NCBI GenBank assembly: GCA_016712535.1
Contig: JADJQW010000002.1
Location: forward strand, 2,108,001-2,172,000
Reading direction: 5' to 3'
Origin: Flavobacteriales bacterium
GTDB lineage: Bacteria > Bacteroidota > Bacteroidia > Flavobacteriales_F > PHOS-HE28
Length of the DNA stretch: 64,000 nt
A program made the position numbers and the translations under genes. The notes below the pieces were generated by a model, which saw nothing but the letters and a program-made list of their open reading frames with translations, was not told where the DNA came from and made no database searches. How positions within the stretch are numbered: the first letter of the stretch is position 1; each line of letters begins with the position of its first letter. Of the stretch, positions 31,634 through 40,555 are shown piece after piece.

Positions 31634-34600
31634 CTAGGGCAACTGCTGCGCCCGGGTGCTCGTGGGCACGCTTCCCCCGATGTTGACCAGAATCGGGTCG
31701 CGGTCGTTATCCGCACCGGTGTATTTGACCACGCCGCTTAGGTTCACATCCTCCAAACGATAGCCTGCAAGCGTGGCCGAGGGCAGCGATCCGCCGATTG
31801 CCTGAAGGATCGGGTCCCGGTCGTTGCCCAAGCCCACATACTTCAAGGTGCCGTCCCGGTTCACATCGCCGCACCAGAGAGCCATGCGCGCATTGGAAAG
31901 CGTCGTCCTCGCCTGCGAACCGTATGCAGGCGTGCTGGCCAGGGTGAAATCGAGCACGGCCTCATTCGCATCGAGCCGTCGCGGGGCTGCAGACATCACC
32001 GCCAAGTGGTTGCGGTGCCTGATGGCCACGTAGTAGTCGTCGTTGGGCAAACTGAAATTGAGGCGAGCATATCCATCGGTTCCCGCAAGATCTCCATCAC
32101 GTTCAAGCAATGCGGCCTTTGAAGCAAGCACCTGCGCGGGATTATTCTTGTTGCGCAGTTCGACCACGACCCAATCGACAACGGCGTTAGGGCCGGTTTC
32201 CAAAAGCCTCGTGGCGCTGATGGTTTCTGTTCCTCCGCCGCCAACGAAGCTGTACCCGAGCGCAGAATAGGGCTGCGCAAGCGGCACCAAGCCCGCAGCG
32301 CGCAGATTGTCGCGCATGAGATTGTTGGCAGCATCATAGGGCCCTTGCAGGTTGGCCCGTAAACGCAATCCCGGCGGGCAATCCGCCCATTGCACCAGCG
32401 CGCTTCCTGGCACGATCGTGCGATTGCTGTTCGAGGGGGTCTGCCAGTAAACGGCGAAGTGATCGTTGGAGGAGCCTTCTTTGTGCAGGAGTTCCACGTA
32501 GTAATACGCACCAGCTACCAGCTGCAACGCTGCGCTGGTTTGGGTAACATATTTGTTGAACTCGGCAGCAAGCGTGTTGCCCGGCACGGAGCAGATGAGC
32601 TGCTTGTGGACCTGCTCTGCATTCGGGCTGAGATAAACAGCGCTGGCATCGTCGCTGGTCACCGTGAAAGTATAGGTCCCGGTCTCGGGCGCCACGAGGT
32701 AGCCGCGTACGCGCGTGCCATAGTTGTTGGCGATGTTGGCAGGGCCTTGGAAGCTGGTGATCACACTGGCGCTTGAAGGGCTGTTCGGGTAGCTCGGATG
32801 CCCGGTGAGGTCCGGGATGCTGGTGCCGCCGATGTTGTTCCAGACCTGGCGGGTCAAACCGCCTGAGAGCCCGGCGCATTGCGGCGGCTGCAAGGCCAAT
32901 GCGCTGATGGTGCGCGTGGAGATGCCGATAAGGCCATCATTATCCGTCACCCGCAAGGTCACGGTACGGTCCCCGGCGTTCAAAAAGGTCTTCAGCGGTG
33001 CAGGCAATGTACTGCTCGTGCCATCGCCGAAGTCCCATTCATAGCTCACGATTGTCCCGGGGTCGTAGGAGCCGGTTCCATCGAATTGCACGGCGAAAGG
33101 AGCGAGGCCGGCCAGGGCAGATGCTTGGATGATCGCTACCGGGGCTACGGCCTGGCACCGCGGCAAGAGCACATTGCTGGCTGTTCCGGTAAGCCCATGG
33201 GCATCGGTCACCGTGAGGTCAACGCGGTAATGGTAGGTCTGCCCGTCGCAGCCTTCACCATTGGTCGTCATGTTCCCGCTCACGAACGAATAGATCGGCC
33301 CTTGATGCTCGTGGTTCCCATGCACCAAGGTGGTCTGCCAGGCATAGGCGAGTTGGGAGGGCCCATGCTGCGCGTCGGTCACGGAGGCGGTCAGCTGGAA
33401 TACAGTATCAATCCCCACCGGGTAGGTTGCGCCATTGTTGAGGCTGGTAATGGCGACCAAAGGCGGAGTGTTATTCACGCTCACGATGAGCTGTTTCGTG
33501 GCCTGCAGCCCAAAGTTGTCCGTGACCGTAAGCGTTACGGTGAACATGGCCGGCTGCCCGGCCGGTGCGTTGAATACCCGTGAGGGATTCGGGACGCTCG
33601 ACGTGCTGCCGCCATCGCCGAAGTTCCAGAGATAGGTGAGCGCACCGTTCTCCGGATCACTGCTCCCGCTGCCGGTGAAGCTCACGCTCAAGGGTCCTGG
33701 ACCGAATTGCACGCTCTGCGTGGCAACCGCTACTGGCGGCAGGTTCACTGTGGTGGTGTTGCAGATGCGCCGCAGCTCAGCGCCAGTTCCGTATTTCAGG
33801 TAGTAGAGGCAGCCATCGGGCCCCTGCCCCATCCAGCTGATCATGCCCAACCCGCTTGCGAAATCATGCACCGTCTGGATATCTCCTTGCGCGTTGTACA
33901 CGAAGCGCTTGATCCAGCCTAGGGCATAATCCGCGTGGAAGGCGCTGTTCTGGTATTGCGCCGGGAACCCGCTCCATGCCCGCCATGGACCTGCCACAGG
34001 TGCGTTACCTCCGAAACGCGGCCCCGGCACGGGCGATAACGGATCGTCGAGGTCGAACGTGATCGCATTGCCGCCATTGAATGCCCCGCATCGTGATTGG
34101 TTGCCGTGCCGCCAATCGATGCTGGGTCGGCTATGGAAGAACTTGGGGATGTAGTTGGGCACCTGTTGGCCTGCGTCGCATGGATTCGGATGGCCGTTCA
34201 CATGCACAGGCGTGTCCTCCTTCAACAGGTCCTTGAAGCGGAAATAGCGCGAGGTGCAGCTCACGCCATTGTACAGCGGATTCTCGGCATCGCGGTTCTC
34301 GATGTCCACGTCCGGGTATCCAGGCGCAGGGCTGAGGCCCTCGAAGAGCGGCCAGCCGAAGTTCTGGCCCGCCTGGGTGCAAACGTTCATCTCTTCCCAG
34401 GTATACCAGCCCACATCGCCGATGAAGAGCGTTCCGACATCGCCTGCAGCGGGATCGGTGCTCCCGGTGCCCGGCTTGTGCGTCATCCGGAACGGGTTGC
34501 GCAGCCCAAGGCCCCAAACGCGTGAACGTGGCGCTCTAGGCTGTGCCGGGTCGTAGAACGGATTGCTCGGCACGCCATCGCCCGTAGCGGGATCCATGCG

Positions 34601-35344
34601 CAGCACCTTCCCGCTGAACGAATTGATGAGCTGCGACCGGAACGCCCCAACGTTCTCCGCAGCGGTGATGATGCCATCATTCAGCGCTTGGGCAAAGTAG
34701 CTCTCCGATGCGCTGCCGAGGTCAGCAGTAGCCGCGCTGGCGCCTTCCCCGATCGTTGCGAGCAGGGTGCCATCCGGTGCGAAGAGCAATGTGCCCACAC
34801 CGTGGGTGTTATAGAGGATGGGCGCCCCGGTGGTGATGGTCTCCCCGAGCAGTACCGTTCGGCTTGCAGGATCCACGGTGTTGAAGCTCGGACCGATAGC
34901 CGTATAGCGGACGATCCGGCCGATAGTGGCCGTACCGAAATCATTGGTTAAGGAGCTGTAGTTCGGCGTGCCGTAATTGATCAGGTGGTGCCGATCCACG
35001 ACGTACATCGCGTAGATGCGGCCGTTGGTGGTGAAGTTCGGGTCGAGCGCGAAGCCAAGCATGCCGTGATCGGCCCAATTGCCCACCTCCTCGATCAAGT
35101 TCAGCATCGGCGATGGCAGTCGCACCCCATTCTCCACGATCCACACCCGGCCCGATTTCTCCCAGACGTACATGCGGCCATTGGCGTCCCAAGTGGCGCC
35201 TACCGGGCTGAACCAGCCATCGGAAACCAGCGACGAGACGAATCCAGCCGGGAGCGTTTGGGCGTGCAAGCCGCACACGTGCAAACAGCACAAGAGCATT
35301 GCCGTTCGGAGGAATCTGAAGGGCGTCAGCACTGGATTGACCAT
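31634..35344 (-). CDS. giant secreted protein: sugar-dehydrogenase propeller, PKD, PA14, repeat C-terminus (paralogue 2)
   Basis: A 1236-residue paralogue of the next gene, with the same domain order from start to end. Signal peptide (TAMLLCCLHVCGLHAQ); propeller (WFSPVGATWDANGRMYVWEK); PKD (SSDPENGALTYLWNFGDGG); Ig-like domain; PKD (YEWDFGDGTSSTLPAPLKTF); PA14 (YTFTVTSDDASAVYLS); the LMRDNLRAAGLVPLAQPY module. The final 78 residues (from about 1159) are two copies of a 27-residue unit, GDVNRDGTLKYVGLGNDRD and EDVNLSGVVKYTGADNDRD, each followed by PIL-x3-IGG. The unit looks like a Ca-binding dockerin-type loop and replaces a classical T9SS type A domain. Long conserved blocks across the pair point to tandem duplication. 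Confidence 0.85.
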   Translation of the reverse strand: MVNPVLTPFRFLRTAMLLCCLHVCGLHAQTLPAGFVSSLVSDGWFSPVGATWDANGRMYVWEKSGRVWIVENGVRLPSPMLNLIEEVGNWADHGMLGFALDPNFTTNGRIYAMYVVDRHHLINYGTPNYSSLTNDFGTATIGRIVRYTAIGPSFNTVDPASRTVLLGETITTGAPILYNTHGVGTLLFAPDGTLLATIGEGASAATADLGSASESYFAQALNDGIITAAENVGAFRSQLINSFSGKVLRMDPATGDGVPSNPFYDPAQPRAPRSRVWGLGLRNPFRMTHKPGTGSTDPAAGDVGTLFIGDVGWYTWEEMNVCTQAGQNFGWPLFEGLSPAPGYPDVDIENRDAENPLYNGVSCTSRYFRFKDLLKEDTPVHVNGHPNPCDAGQQVPNYIPKFFHSRPSIDWRHGNQSRCGAFNGGNAITFDLDDPLSPVPGPRFGGNAPVAGPWRAWSGFPAQYQNSAFHADYALGWIKRFVYNAQGDIQTVHDFASGLGMISWMGQGPDGCLYYLKYGTGAELRRICNTTTVNLPPVAVATQSVQFGPGPLSVSFTGSGSSDPENGALTYLWNFGDGGSTSSVPNPSRVFNAPAGQPAMFTVTLTVTDNFGLQATKQLIVSVNNTPPLVAITSLNNGATYPVGIDTVFQLTASVTDAQHGPSQLAYAWQTTLVHGNHEHQGPIYSFVSGNMTTNGEGCDGQTYHYRVDLTVTDAHGLTGTASNVLLPRCQAVAPVAIIQASALAGLAPFAVQFDGTGSYDPGTIVSYEWDFGDGTSSTLPAPLKTFLNAGDRTVTLRVTDNDGLIGISTRTISALALQPPQCAGLSGGLTRQVWNNIGGTSIPDLTGHPSYPNSPSSASVITSFQGPANIANNYGTRVRGYLVAPETGTYTFTVTSDDASAVYLSPNAEQVHKQLICSVPGNTLAAEFNKYVTQTSAALQLVAGAYYYVELLHKEGSSNDHFAVYWQTPSNSNRTIVPGSALVQWADCPPGLRLRANLQGPYDAANNLMRDNLRAAGLVPLAQPYSALGYSFVGGGGTETISATRLLETGPNAVVDWVVVELRNKNNPAQVLASKAALLERDGDLAGTDGYARLNFSLPNDDYYVAIRHRNHLAVMSAAPRRLDANEAVLDFTLASTPAYGSQARTTLSNARMALWCGDVNRDGTLKYVGLGNDRDPILQAIGGSLPSATLAGYRLEDVNLSGVVKYTGADNDRDPILVNIGGSVPTSTRAQQLP

Positions 35345-35386
35345 TACTACGTGCCGCGAAGTTGAGGGTTGTTGGCCTGCCCGGGA

Positions 35387-36466
35387 TCACGCCCCGGGAT
35401 AATCGAACAAGCCGAGTTGGCCTTGGGGCGGTCTTTTGAACAGGTCGCAACGCAGCGCTGGCATCCCCGAATCGCCGAAATGGCGCAAGCGCAGCACGCT
35501 GAACATCCTGTTGATGCTGGTTGCATAAGCCCCCTGCCCTCGCATGCGGCGGCCAGCAACGCTATCCGAAACATCGCCGCCATGCAGCTCACGGGTCTGC
35601 GCCAGCACCTTTTCCGCACGATCGGGGAAATGCGACCGCAGCCAAGCTTCGAAGATCGGCCGAACGGCACCGTTGGTGCGCAGTACCGTATAGCTTGCTG
35701 TGAGCGCGCCGGCCGCTGCAGCGGCTTTGATCAATTCCGGTATCTCTGGTTCATTCAAGGCTGGGATGACCGGTGCCAGCATCGCCATCACGGGCACCCC
35801 GGCTGCGCGCAATTCGGTGATTGCCCGAAGCCGATTGGCAGCTGTGCTGGTGCGCGGCTCCATGATACGCCGCAGATCCTCGTTCAATGTTGTGATGCTG
35901 ATGGCCACGGAGGCCAGGCCTTGAATGGCCAACTCCGCGAGCAGGTCCTTATCACGCAGTACCAGCGCGTTCTTGGTGATCAACGAAACCGGCTGCTTGA
36001 ACTCCAGCGCCACTTCGAGCAACCGGCGGGTGAGCCCTTCCACGCGCTCCTTCGGTTGGTACGGGTCCGTTGCTCCACTGATGCTGATGGGATGCGCCTC
36101 CCAGCGCTGGCTCATCAATTTCTGTCGCAGCAACTCCGGCGCATTGCGCTTCACCAGGATCACCTGCTCGAAATCCAGCCCGGCGCTGTAGCCCCAATAC
36201 TCGTGCGTGGGCCGCGCATAGCAATAGGCGCATCCATGCTCACAGCCTTGGTACGGATTCAAGCTGTACACGAAGGGCAGGTCGGGGCTGTTCACCCGGT
36301 TCACGATGGTGCGGGGCTCCTCGAGCAGATAGCGCGTCGGGCGCGCGTCGTCCAGCGGCTCATCGATGCCTTCAGGATGCACGATGCCGTAGCTGTTGCG
36401 CAAGAAGCGATTGGCCGGTTGATCGGCCGCCCCGCGTCCTTTGACGGATTTCCCAGCAGTGGCCAT
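35387..36466 (-). CDS. radical SAM protein of the PA0069/Rv2578c (SPL-like) family
   Basis: A 359-residue protein with the 4Fe-4S motif CEHGCAYC (Cys75, Cys79, Cys82) in the family context FVYSLNPYQGCEHGCAYCYARPTHEYWGYS. The SAM-binding region ISGATDPYQPKE (about 128-139) and strands LITKNALVLRD and VAISITTLNEDLRRIMEP follow. Such proteins are annotated as PA0069-family or spore-photoproduct-lyase-like; the reaction is not established. It is monocistronic, and its start is close to the divergent TolB-like gene. Confidence 0.93.
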   Translation of the reverse strand: MATAGKSVKGRGAADQPANRFLRNSYGIVHPEGIDEPLDDARPTRYLLEEPRTIVNRVNSPDLPFVYSLNPYQGCEHGCAYCYARPTHEYWGYSAGLDFEQVILVKRNAPELLRQKLMSQRWEAHPISISGATDPYQPKERVEGLTRRLLEVALEFKQPVSLITKNALVLRDKDLLAELAIQGLASVAISITTLNEDLRRIMEPRTSTAANRLRAITELRAAGVPVMAMLAPVIPALNEPEIPELIKAAAAAGALTASYTVLRTNGAVRPIFEAWLRSHFPDRAEKVLAQTRELHGGDVSDSVAGRRMRGQGAYATSINRMFSVLRLRHFGDSGMPALRCDLFKRPPQGQLGLFDYPGA

Positions 36467-36533
36467 GCGGACAAGTTATCAGCGGCGGTCGGCTGACGGG
36501 CGGCAGGTAGATTCGCGGCCCGAACAATCCGCC

Positions 36534-37640
36534 ATGCGCCTCGCCCTTATCGCCCTCATCACCGCACTGGTGCAATGCTCTAGAGCGAAGCACATCGTGG
36601 CTCCCGATGCTCCCGACGATGCTGTAACTGGCTGGGACAGCACCTTGATCCATCCGGATGAGCGGCACTTCAAGCGGTTGAAGAAACTCACCTTCGGTGG
36701 CGATAACGCTGAGGCGTATTGGAGCTTCGATGGCCAACGTCTCGTGTTCCAGAGCACCAACCCGGCTTGGGGAGAGAGCTGCGACCAGATCCATGTGTTC
36801 AATCCGTTCACCGATGACCTTCGCGCAAAGCGGCCTGCGCTCATCAGCGTGAAAGGCGGCCGCACCACGTGCAGCTACTTCATGCCCAACGGCAAGGAGG
36901 TGCTATACGCCAGCACGCACGAGCACAACGCCGCCTGTCCAGCCGTTCCCGAGCGCCGGGCCGATGGGAAGTACGTATGGCCCATCTATGCGAGCTTCGA
37001 CATCCATGTGGCGGACCTGAACGGGAAACTGCTCCGCAAGCTCACGGAAACACCAGGTTATGATGCGGAAGCGACCGTTTCGCCTAAAGGCGACCGGATC
37101 GTGTTCACCAGCATGCGCGACGGCGACCTTGATCTCTACACCATGAAGCTCGATGGCACTGATGTCCGGCGCGTTACCAGCACGCTCGGTTACGATGGCG
37201 GCGCATTCTTCAGCCCCGATGGCAGCAAATTGCTCTGGCGCGCATCGCGCATGCGCACCGCGGCTGAAGAAGAGGAGTACCGGGCCTTGCTGAAGGAAGG
37301 CCTTGTGATGCCCACCAACATGGAGCTCTGGGTTGCCAACGCCGACGGGACCGACGCCCGGCAGATCACCTCTCTTGGCCAGGCGAACTGGGCGCCCTAT
37401 TGGCACCCCGACGGCAAGCGAGTCCTTTTCGCCAGCAACCACCTCAGCAAGCGCGGATTCCCGTTCACCCTGTTCATGATCAACGCCGACGGCACTGGCC
37501 TAGAGCAGGTGAGCCATGGCGATACCTTCGATGCATTCCCGGTGTTCAGTCCCGATGGGCGCTATCTGGTGTTCAGCAGCAACCGCAACAATGGCGGCAC
37601 ACGGGAGACGAACCTCTTCCTGGCCGAGTGGGCCGATTGA
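36534..37640 (+). CDS. TolB/PD40-type beta-propeller lipoprotein
   Basis: A 368-residue protein with a lipoprotein signal (LALIALITALVQC, Cys15) and WD40-like PD40 repeats: FDGQRLVFQSTNP, PKGDRIVFTSMRDGDLDLYTM, PDGSKLLWRAS, PDGKRVLFASN and PDGRYLVFSSNRNNGG. The last repeat is followed by TNLFLAEWAD. PD40 propellers occur in TolB and in many surface lipoproteins; this one lacks the TolB N-terminal domain and no partner gene (pal, tolA) is nearby, so it is not the Tol system protein. The ATG at 36534 begins the signal; the frame is open 31 codons upstream. Confidence 0.88.
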   Translation: MRLALIALITALVQCSRAKHIVAPDAPDDAVTGWDSTLIHPDERHFKRLKKLTFGGDNAEAYWSFDGQRLVFQSTNPAWGESCDQIHVFNPFTDDLRAKRPALISVKGGRTTCSYFMPNGKEVLYASTHEHNAACPAVPERRADGKYVWPIYASFDIHVADLNGKLLRKLTETPGYDAEATVSPKGDRIVFTSMRDGDLDLYTMKLDGTDVRRVTSTLGYDGGAFFSPDGSKLLWRASRMRTAAEEEEYRALLKEGLVMPTNMELWVANADGTDARQITSLGQANWAPYWHPDGKRVLFASNHLSKRGFPFTLFMINADGTGLEQVSHGDTFDAFPVFSPDGRYLVFSSNRNNGGTRETNLFLAEWAD

Positions 37641-37714
37641 GCCTGCCGCGATCGGGGTATTCTTCAGCAGAGCACCTGTCATGCCCTGATCTGCAGCGAT
37701 CTTCGCAGCTCACG

Positions 37715-38038
37715 ATGGAAGCGCAGGAAGCGAAGGCCAGTTGGGTGCAGCGCTTAGCGAAACGGTGGGGCGTGTCCTCAGCGCGCGTCGGAATCATCCT
37801 GCTGGTCTTCGCCCTCACCGGTTTCACGGTCATGTTCCTTAAAAAGCCCTTGGTGGCTTGGGCCAGTGGCGATGCCGGCGACCCTCCGCTGCTGTTCACG
37901 GTGCTCTATTACATCCTGATCCTGCCCGTGTACAATGCCCTGCTGCTCATCTACGGCGCGTTACTCGGTCAGTTCAGCTTCTTCTGGGCCTTCGAGAAGC
38001 GCTTCTTCGTACGGCTGTCCGGGCGTCGTAAGCCCTGA
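37715..38038 (+). CDS. DUF6787-family small membrane protein
   Basis: A 107-residue protein with two membrane helices (RVGIILLVFALTGFTVMFL and LFTVLYYILILPVYNALLLI) and the closing GQFSFFWAFEKRFFVRL that is characteristic of the Bacteroidota DUF6787 family. Function unknown. The N-terminal segment KRWGVSSAR matches the family start. It lies 74 bases after the PD40 gene on the same strand. Its last 65 bases overlap the end of the convergent vsr gene, so one of the two C-termini may be slightly misplaced, but both frames look real. Confidence 0.75.
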   Translation: MEAQEAKASWVQRLAKRWGVSSARVGIILLVFALTGFTVMFLKKPLVAWASGDAGDPPLLFTVLYYILILPVYNALLLIYGALLGQFSFFWAFEKRFFVRLSGRRKP

Positions 38039-38441
38039 GCACGCGCGCTGCTTGAGCATCAGGAGCGCGCTTGATGCGGCATTCCCAGAGCGTGATCACG
38101 CGCCAACCTTCACGTCGCAGCGCAGTCGCCTTCTCGACGTCGCGTTCTTGGTTGCGCTCCAGCTTCGGCCCCCAGTACCAGGTATTGCGCTTGGGCTTGG
38201 GCGGCTGGCAATGCGGGCAGCCGTGCCAGAAACAGCCGTGCACGAAAACAGCGAGCTTGCGGTTCACGAAAGCGATGTCGGGCCGGCCAGGCGCTCTGGC
38301 ATAATGCAAGCGGTATCCGATGAGGCCGGCAGAACGCAGGCACGCGCGCACGATCAGCTCAGGCTTGGTGTCCTTGGCCCTGATCCGGCTCATGGTAGCG
38401 CTAACCAGGGCGTTGGCTGGCTTCGGACTTCGGCGCGGCAT
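37974..38441 (-). CDS. vsr: very short patch repair endonuclease (Vsr)
   Basis: A 155-residue Vsr family endonuclease. VSATMSRIRAKDTKPELIVR is the family opening. The catalytic Asp is in GRPDIAF (Asp55) and the zinc/catalytic His-Cys cluster in FVHGCFWHGCPHC (His69, Cys70, His73, Cys75, Cys78); LEGWRVITLWEC-like residues follow (REGWRVITLWEC). Vsr nicks T:G mismatches that arise by deamination of 5-methylcytosine. It normally sits beside a Dcm-type cytosine methylase; none is present in the window. The last 20 residues are basic, low-complexity and overlap the convergent DUF6787 gene. Confidence 0.93.
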   Translation of the reverse strand: MPRRSPKPANALVSATMSRIRAKDTKPELIVRACLRSAGLIGYRLHYARAPGRPDIAFVNRKLAVFVHGCFWHGCPHCQPPKPKRNTWYWGPKLERNQERDVEKATALRREGWRVITLWECRIKRAPDAQAARVLRAYDARTAVRRSASRRPRRS

Positions 38442-38518
38442 GGCCCAAAGGTTCGCTGCCCTGGGCCTACTTTCGCAGCCCTTCAGCGGCCATTTGTACG
38501 GACGTGAAGCGAACAGAA

Positions 38519-40468
38519 ATGATCAAAGTGACCCTTCCGGACGGCAGCGTGCGGGAATTCGCGCAAGGCGCAACGGCCATGGATGTGGCCAGGAGCATAA
38601 GTGAAGGACTCGCGCGCAACGTGCTCAGCGCCAAAGTGAACGGCGAAGTGCGTGACGCCAGCCGGCCCCTGCCCGGCGACTGCACCCTTTCATTGCTCAC
38701 CTGGAACGATGCAGAAGGCAAGAGCACCTTCTGGCATAGCAGCGCGCACCTGCTGGCCGAGGCGATCGAAGCATTGTATCCGGGAACCAAATTCGGGATC
38801 GGTCCGCCCATCGAGAACGGCTTCTACTACGACATCGACCTCGGCGAGAAGTCCATCGGCGACGGCGACTTCGCGGCCATTGAAGCCAAGATGAAAGAGC
38901 TGGCCTCGAAGAAGAGCGCATTCGAGCGCAAAGAGGTGAGCAAGGCCGATGCGGTCGCCTATTTCACGGAGAAGGGGGATGAGTACAAGTTGGAGCTGAT
39001 CGAAGGCCTGAACGACGGCGAGATCACCTTCTACACCCAAGGCGGCTTCACCGACCTGTGCCGCGGGCCGCACATCCCGGACACCTCGTTCATCAAGGCC
39101 GTGAAGGTGATGAGCGTAGCAGGTGCCTATTGGCGAGGTGATGAGAAGCGCAAGCAGCTCACGCGGCTCTACGGCATCACCTTTCCGAAGCAGAAGGAGC
39201 TTGACGAGCACCTCATGCTCCTTGAGGAGGCCAAGAAGCGCGACCACCGCAAGCTGGGGAAGGAGATGGACCTCTTCACCTTCAGCGAACGCGTTGGCGC
39301 AGGCTTGCCACTGTGGCTGCCGAAGGGCGCTGCCTTGCGTGAGCGGCTCATCAACTTCATGAAGGAGGCGCAGGAAAAGGCCGGTTACGTGCAGGTGGCT
39401 ACGCCGCACATCGGCAGCAAGGCCTTGTATGAGACCAGCGGGCACTGGGAGAAATACGGCAAGGACAGCTTCCAGCCCATGAATACGCCGCAAGAGGGTG
39501 AGCTCTTCATGCTGAAGCCCATGAACTGCCCGCACCATTGCGAGATCTTCGCCAGCCGGCCGCGCAGCTACAAGGATCTGCCCTTGCGCTTCGCCGAGTT
39601 CGGCACGGTGTACCGCTACGAGCAGAGCGGTGAATTGCATGGCCTCGCCCGGGTGCGCGGCTTCACGCAGGACGATGCCCACCTATTCTGCCGCCCGGAC
39701 CAGGTGAAAGAAGAGTTCCTGAAGGTGATTGACCTTGTGCTGCTGGTGCTCAGGGCCTTGGGTTTCGAGAAATTCGAAGCGCAAGTGAGCCTGCGCGACA
39801 AGGAGGACCGGAGCAAATACATCGGCAGCGACGAGAATTGGCAGAAGGCTGAACAAGCCATCATCGACGCGGCAGCGGAATGCGGCATGAAGACCGTGGT
39901 GGAGTATGGCGAAGCTGCCTTTTATGGCCCGAAGCTCGACTTCATGGTGCGCGATGCGCTGGGCCGCCGCTGGCAACTGGGCACCATCCAAGTGGATTAC
40001 AATCTCCCGGAACGATTCCAATTGGAATATGTGGGCAGCGACAATGCTCGCCACCGACCTGTCATGATCCACAGGGCGCCCTTCGGTTCATTGGAGCGCT
40101 TCATCGCCCTGATCATCGAGCATACCGGAGGCCGATTCCCGCTGTGGCTCACCCCGGAGCAGGCCATCCTCCTGCCTATCAGCGACAAATTCGTTGATGC
40201 CGCCAAGCAGGCGCAGGCCCAATTGGCAGCGCTGGGAATCCGGTGCGAGCTCGATGAGCGCAGCGAGAAGATCGGCCGGAAGATCCGGGATGCGGAACTG
40301 GCCAAGACGCCCTTCATGCTGATCCTGGGCGAGAAAGAGGTGGAAAGCGGAACCCTGAGCCTGCGGGAACATGGCGTGGGCGATGCCGGCTCCGTGACCG
40401 TTGAAGCCTTCGCCCAGGTGATCCGGGAGCGGATCGAGGTGCAGCTGGGACAGGCAACGGCGGCTTAA
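38519..40468 (+). CDS. thrS: threonyl-tRNA synthetase
   Basis: A 649-residue class II synthetase. TGS domain (1-62; IKVTLPDGSVREFAQGATAMDVA), editing-type second domain with HSSAHLLAEAI (about 78) and CRGPHIPDT (about 181), and catalytic core with motif 2 (FAEFGTVYRYEQSGELHGLARVRGFTQDDAH). Zinc ligands include NCPHHCEIF; the C-terminal anticodon-binding domain (about 545-645) has RCELDERSEKIGRKIRDAE. The ATG at 38519 gives the usual start; the frame opens with a GTG five codons earlier. Heads a thrS-infC-rpmI-rplT group, the widely conserved order. Confidence 0.98.
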   Translation: MIKVTLPDGSVREFAQGATAMDVARSISEGLARNVLSAKVNGEVRDASRPLPGDCTLSLLTWNDAEGKSTFWHSSAHLLAEAIEALYPGTKFGIGPPIENGFYYDIDLGEKSIGDGDFAAIEAKMKELASKKSAFERKEVSKADAVAYFTEKGDEYKLELIEGLNDGEITFYTQGGFTDLCRGPHIPDTSFIKAVKVMSVAGAYWRGDEKRKQLTRLYGITFPKQKELDEHLMLLEEAKKRDHRKLGKEMDLFTFSERVGAGLPLWLPKGAALRERLINFMKEAQEKAGYVQVATPHIGSKALYETSGHWEKYGKDSFQPMNTPQEGELFMLKPMNCPHHCEIFASRPRSYKDLPLRFAEFGTVYRYEQSGELHGLARVRGFTQDDAHLFCRPDQVKEEFLKVIDLVLLVLRALGFEKFEAQVSLRDKEDRSKYIGSDENWQKAEQAIIDAAAECGMKTVVEYGEAAFYGPKLDFMVRDALGRRWQLGTIQVDYNLPERFQLEYVGSDNARHRPVMIHRAPFGSLERFIALIIEHTGGRFPLWLTPEQAILLPISDKFVDAAKQAQAQLAALGIRCELDERSEKIGRKIRDAELAKTPFMLILGEKEVESGTLSLREHGVGDAGSVTVEAFAQVIRERIEVQLGQATAA

Positions 40469-40555
40469 CGTGCTGGCGGATAGGGAAAGATGCTGATATT
40501 CGCGCCCTCAAACTCCGGGGCAGGTGTTCCCGGAGGCCGAACCAAACCCCAATAA

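Noticed and set aside
36534..37640. TolB of the Tol-Pal system
   Set aside because: It has PD40 repeats but lacks the TolB N-terminal domain, is a lipoprotein, and has no tol or pal genes nearby.
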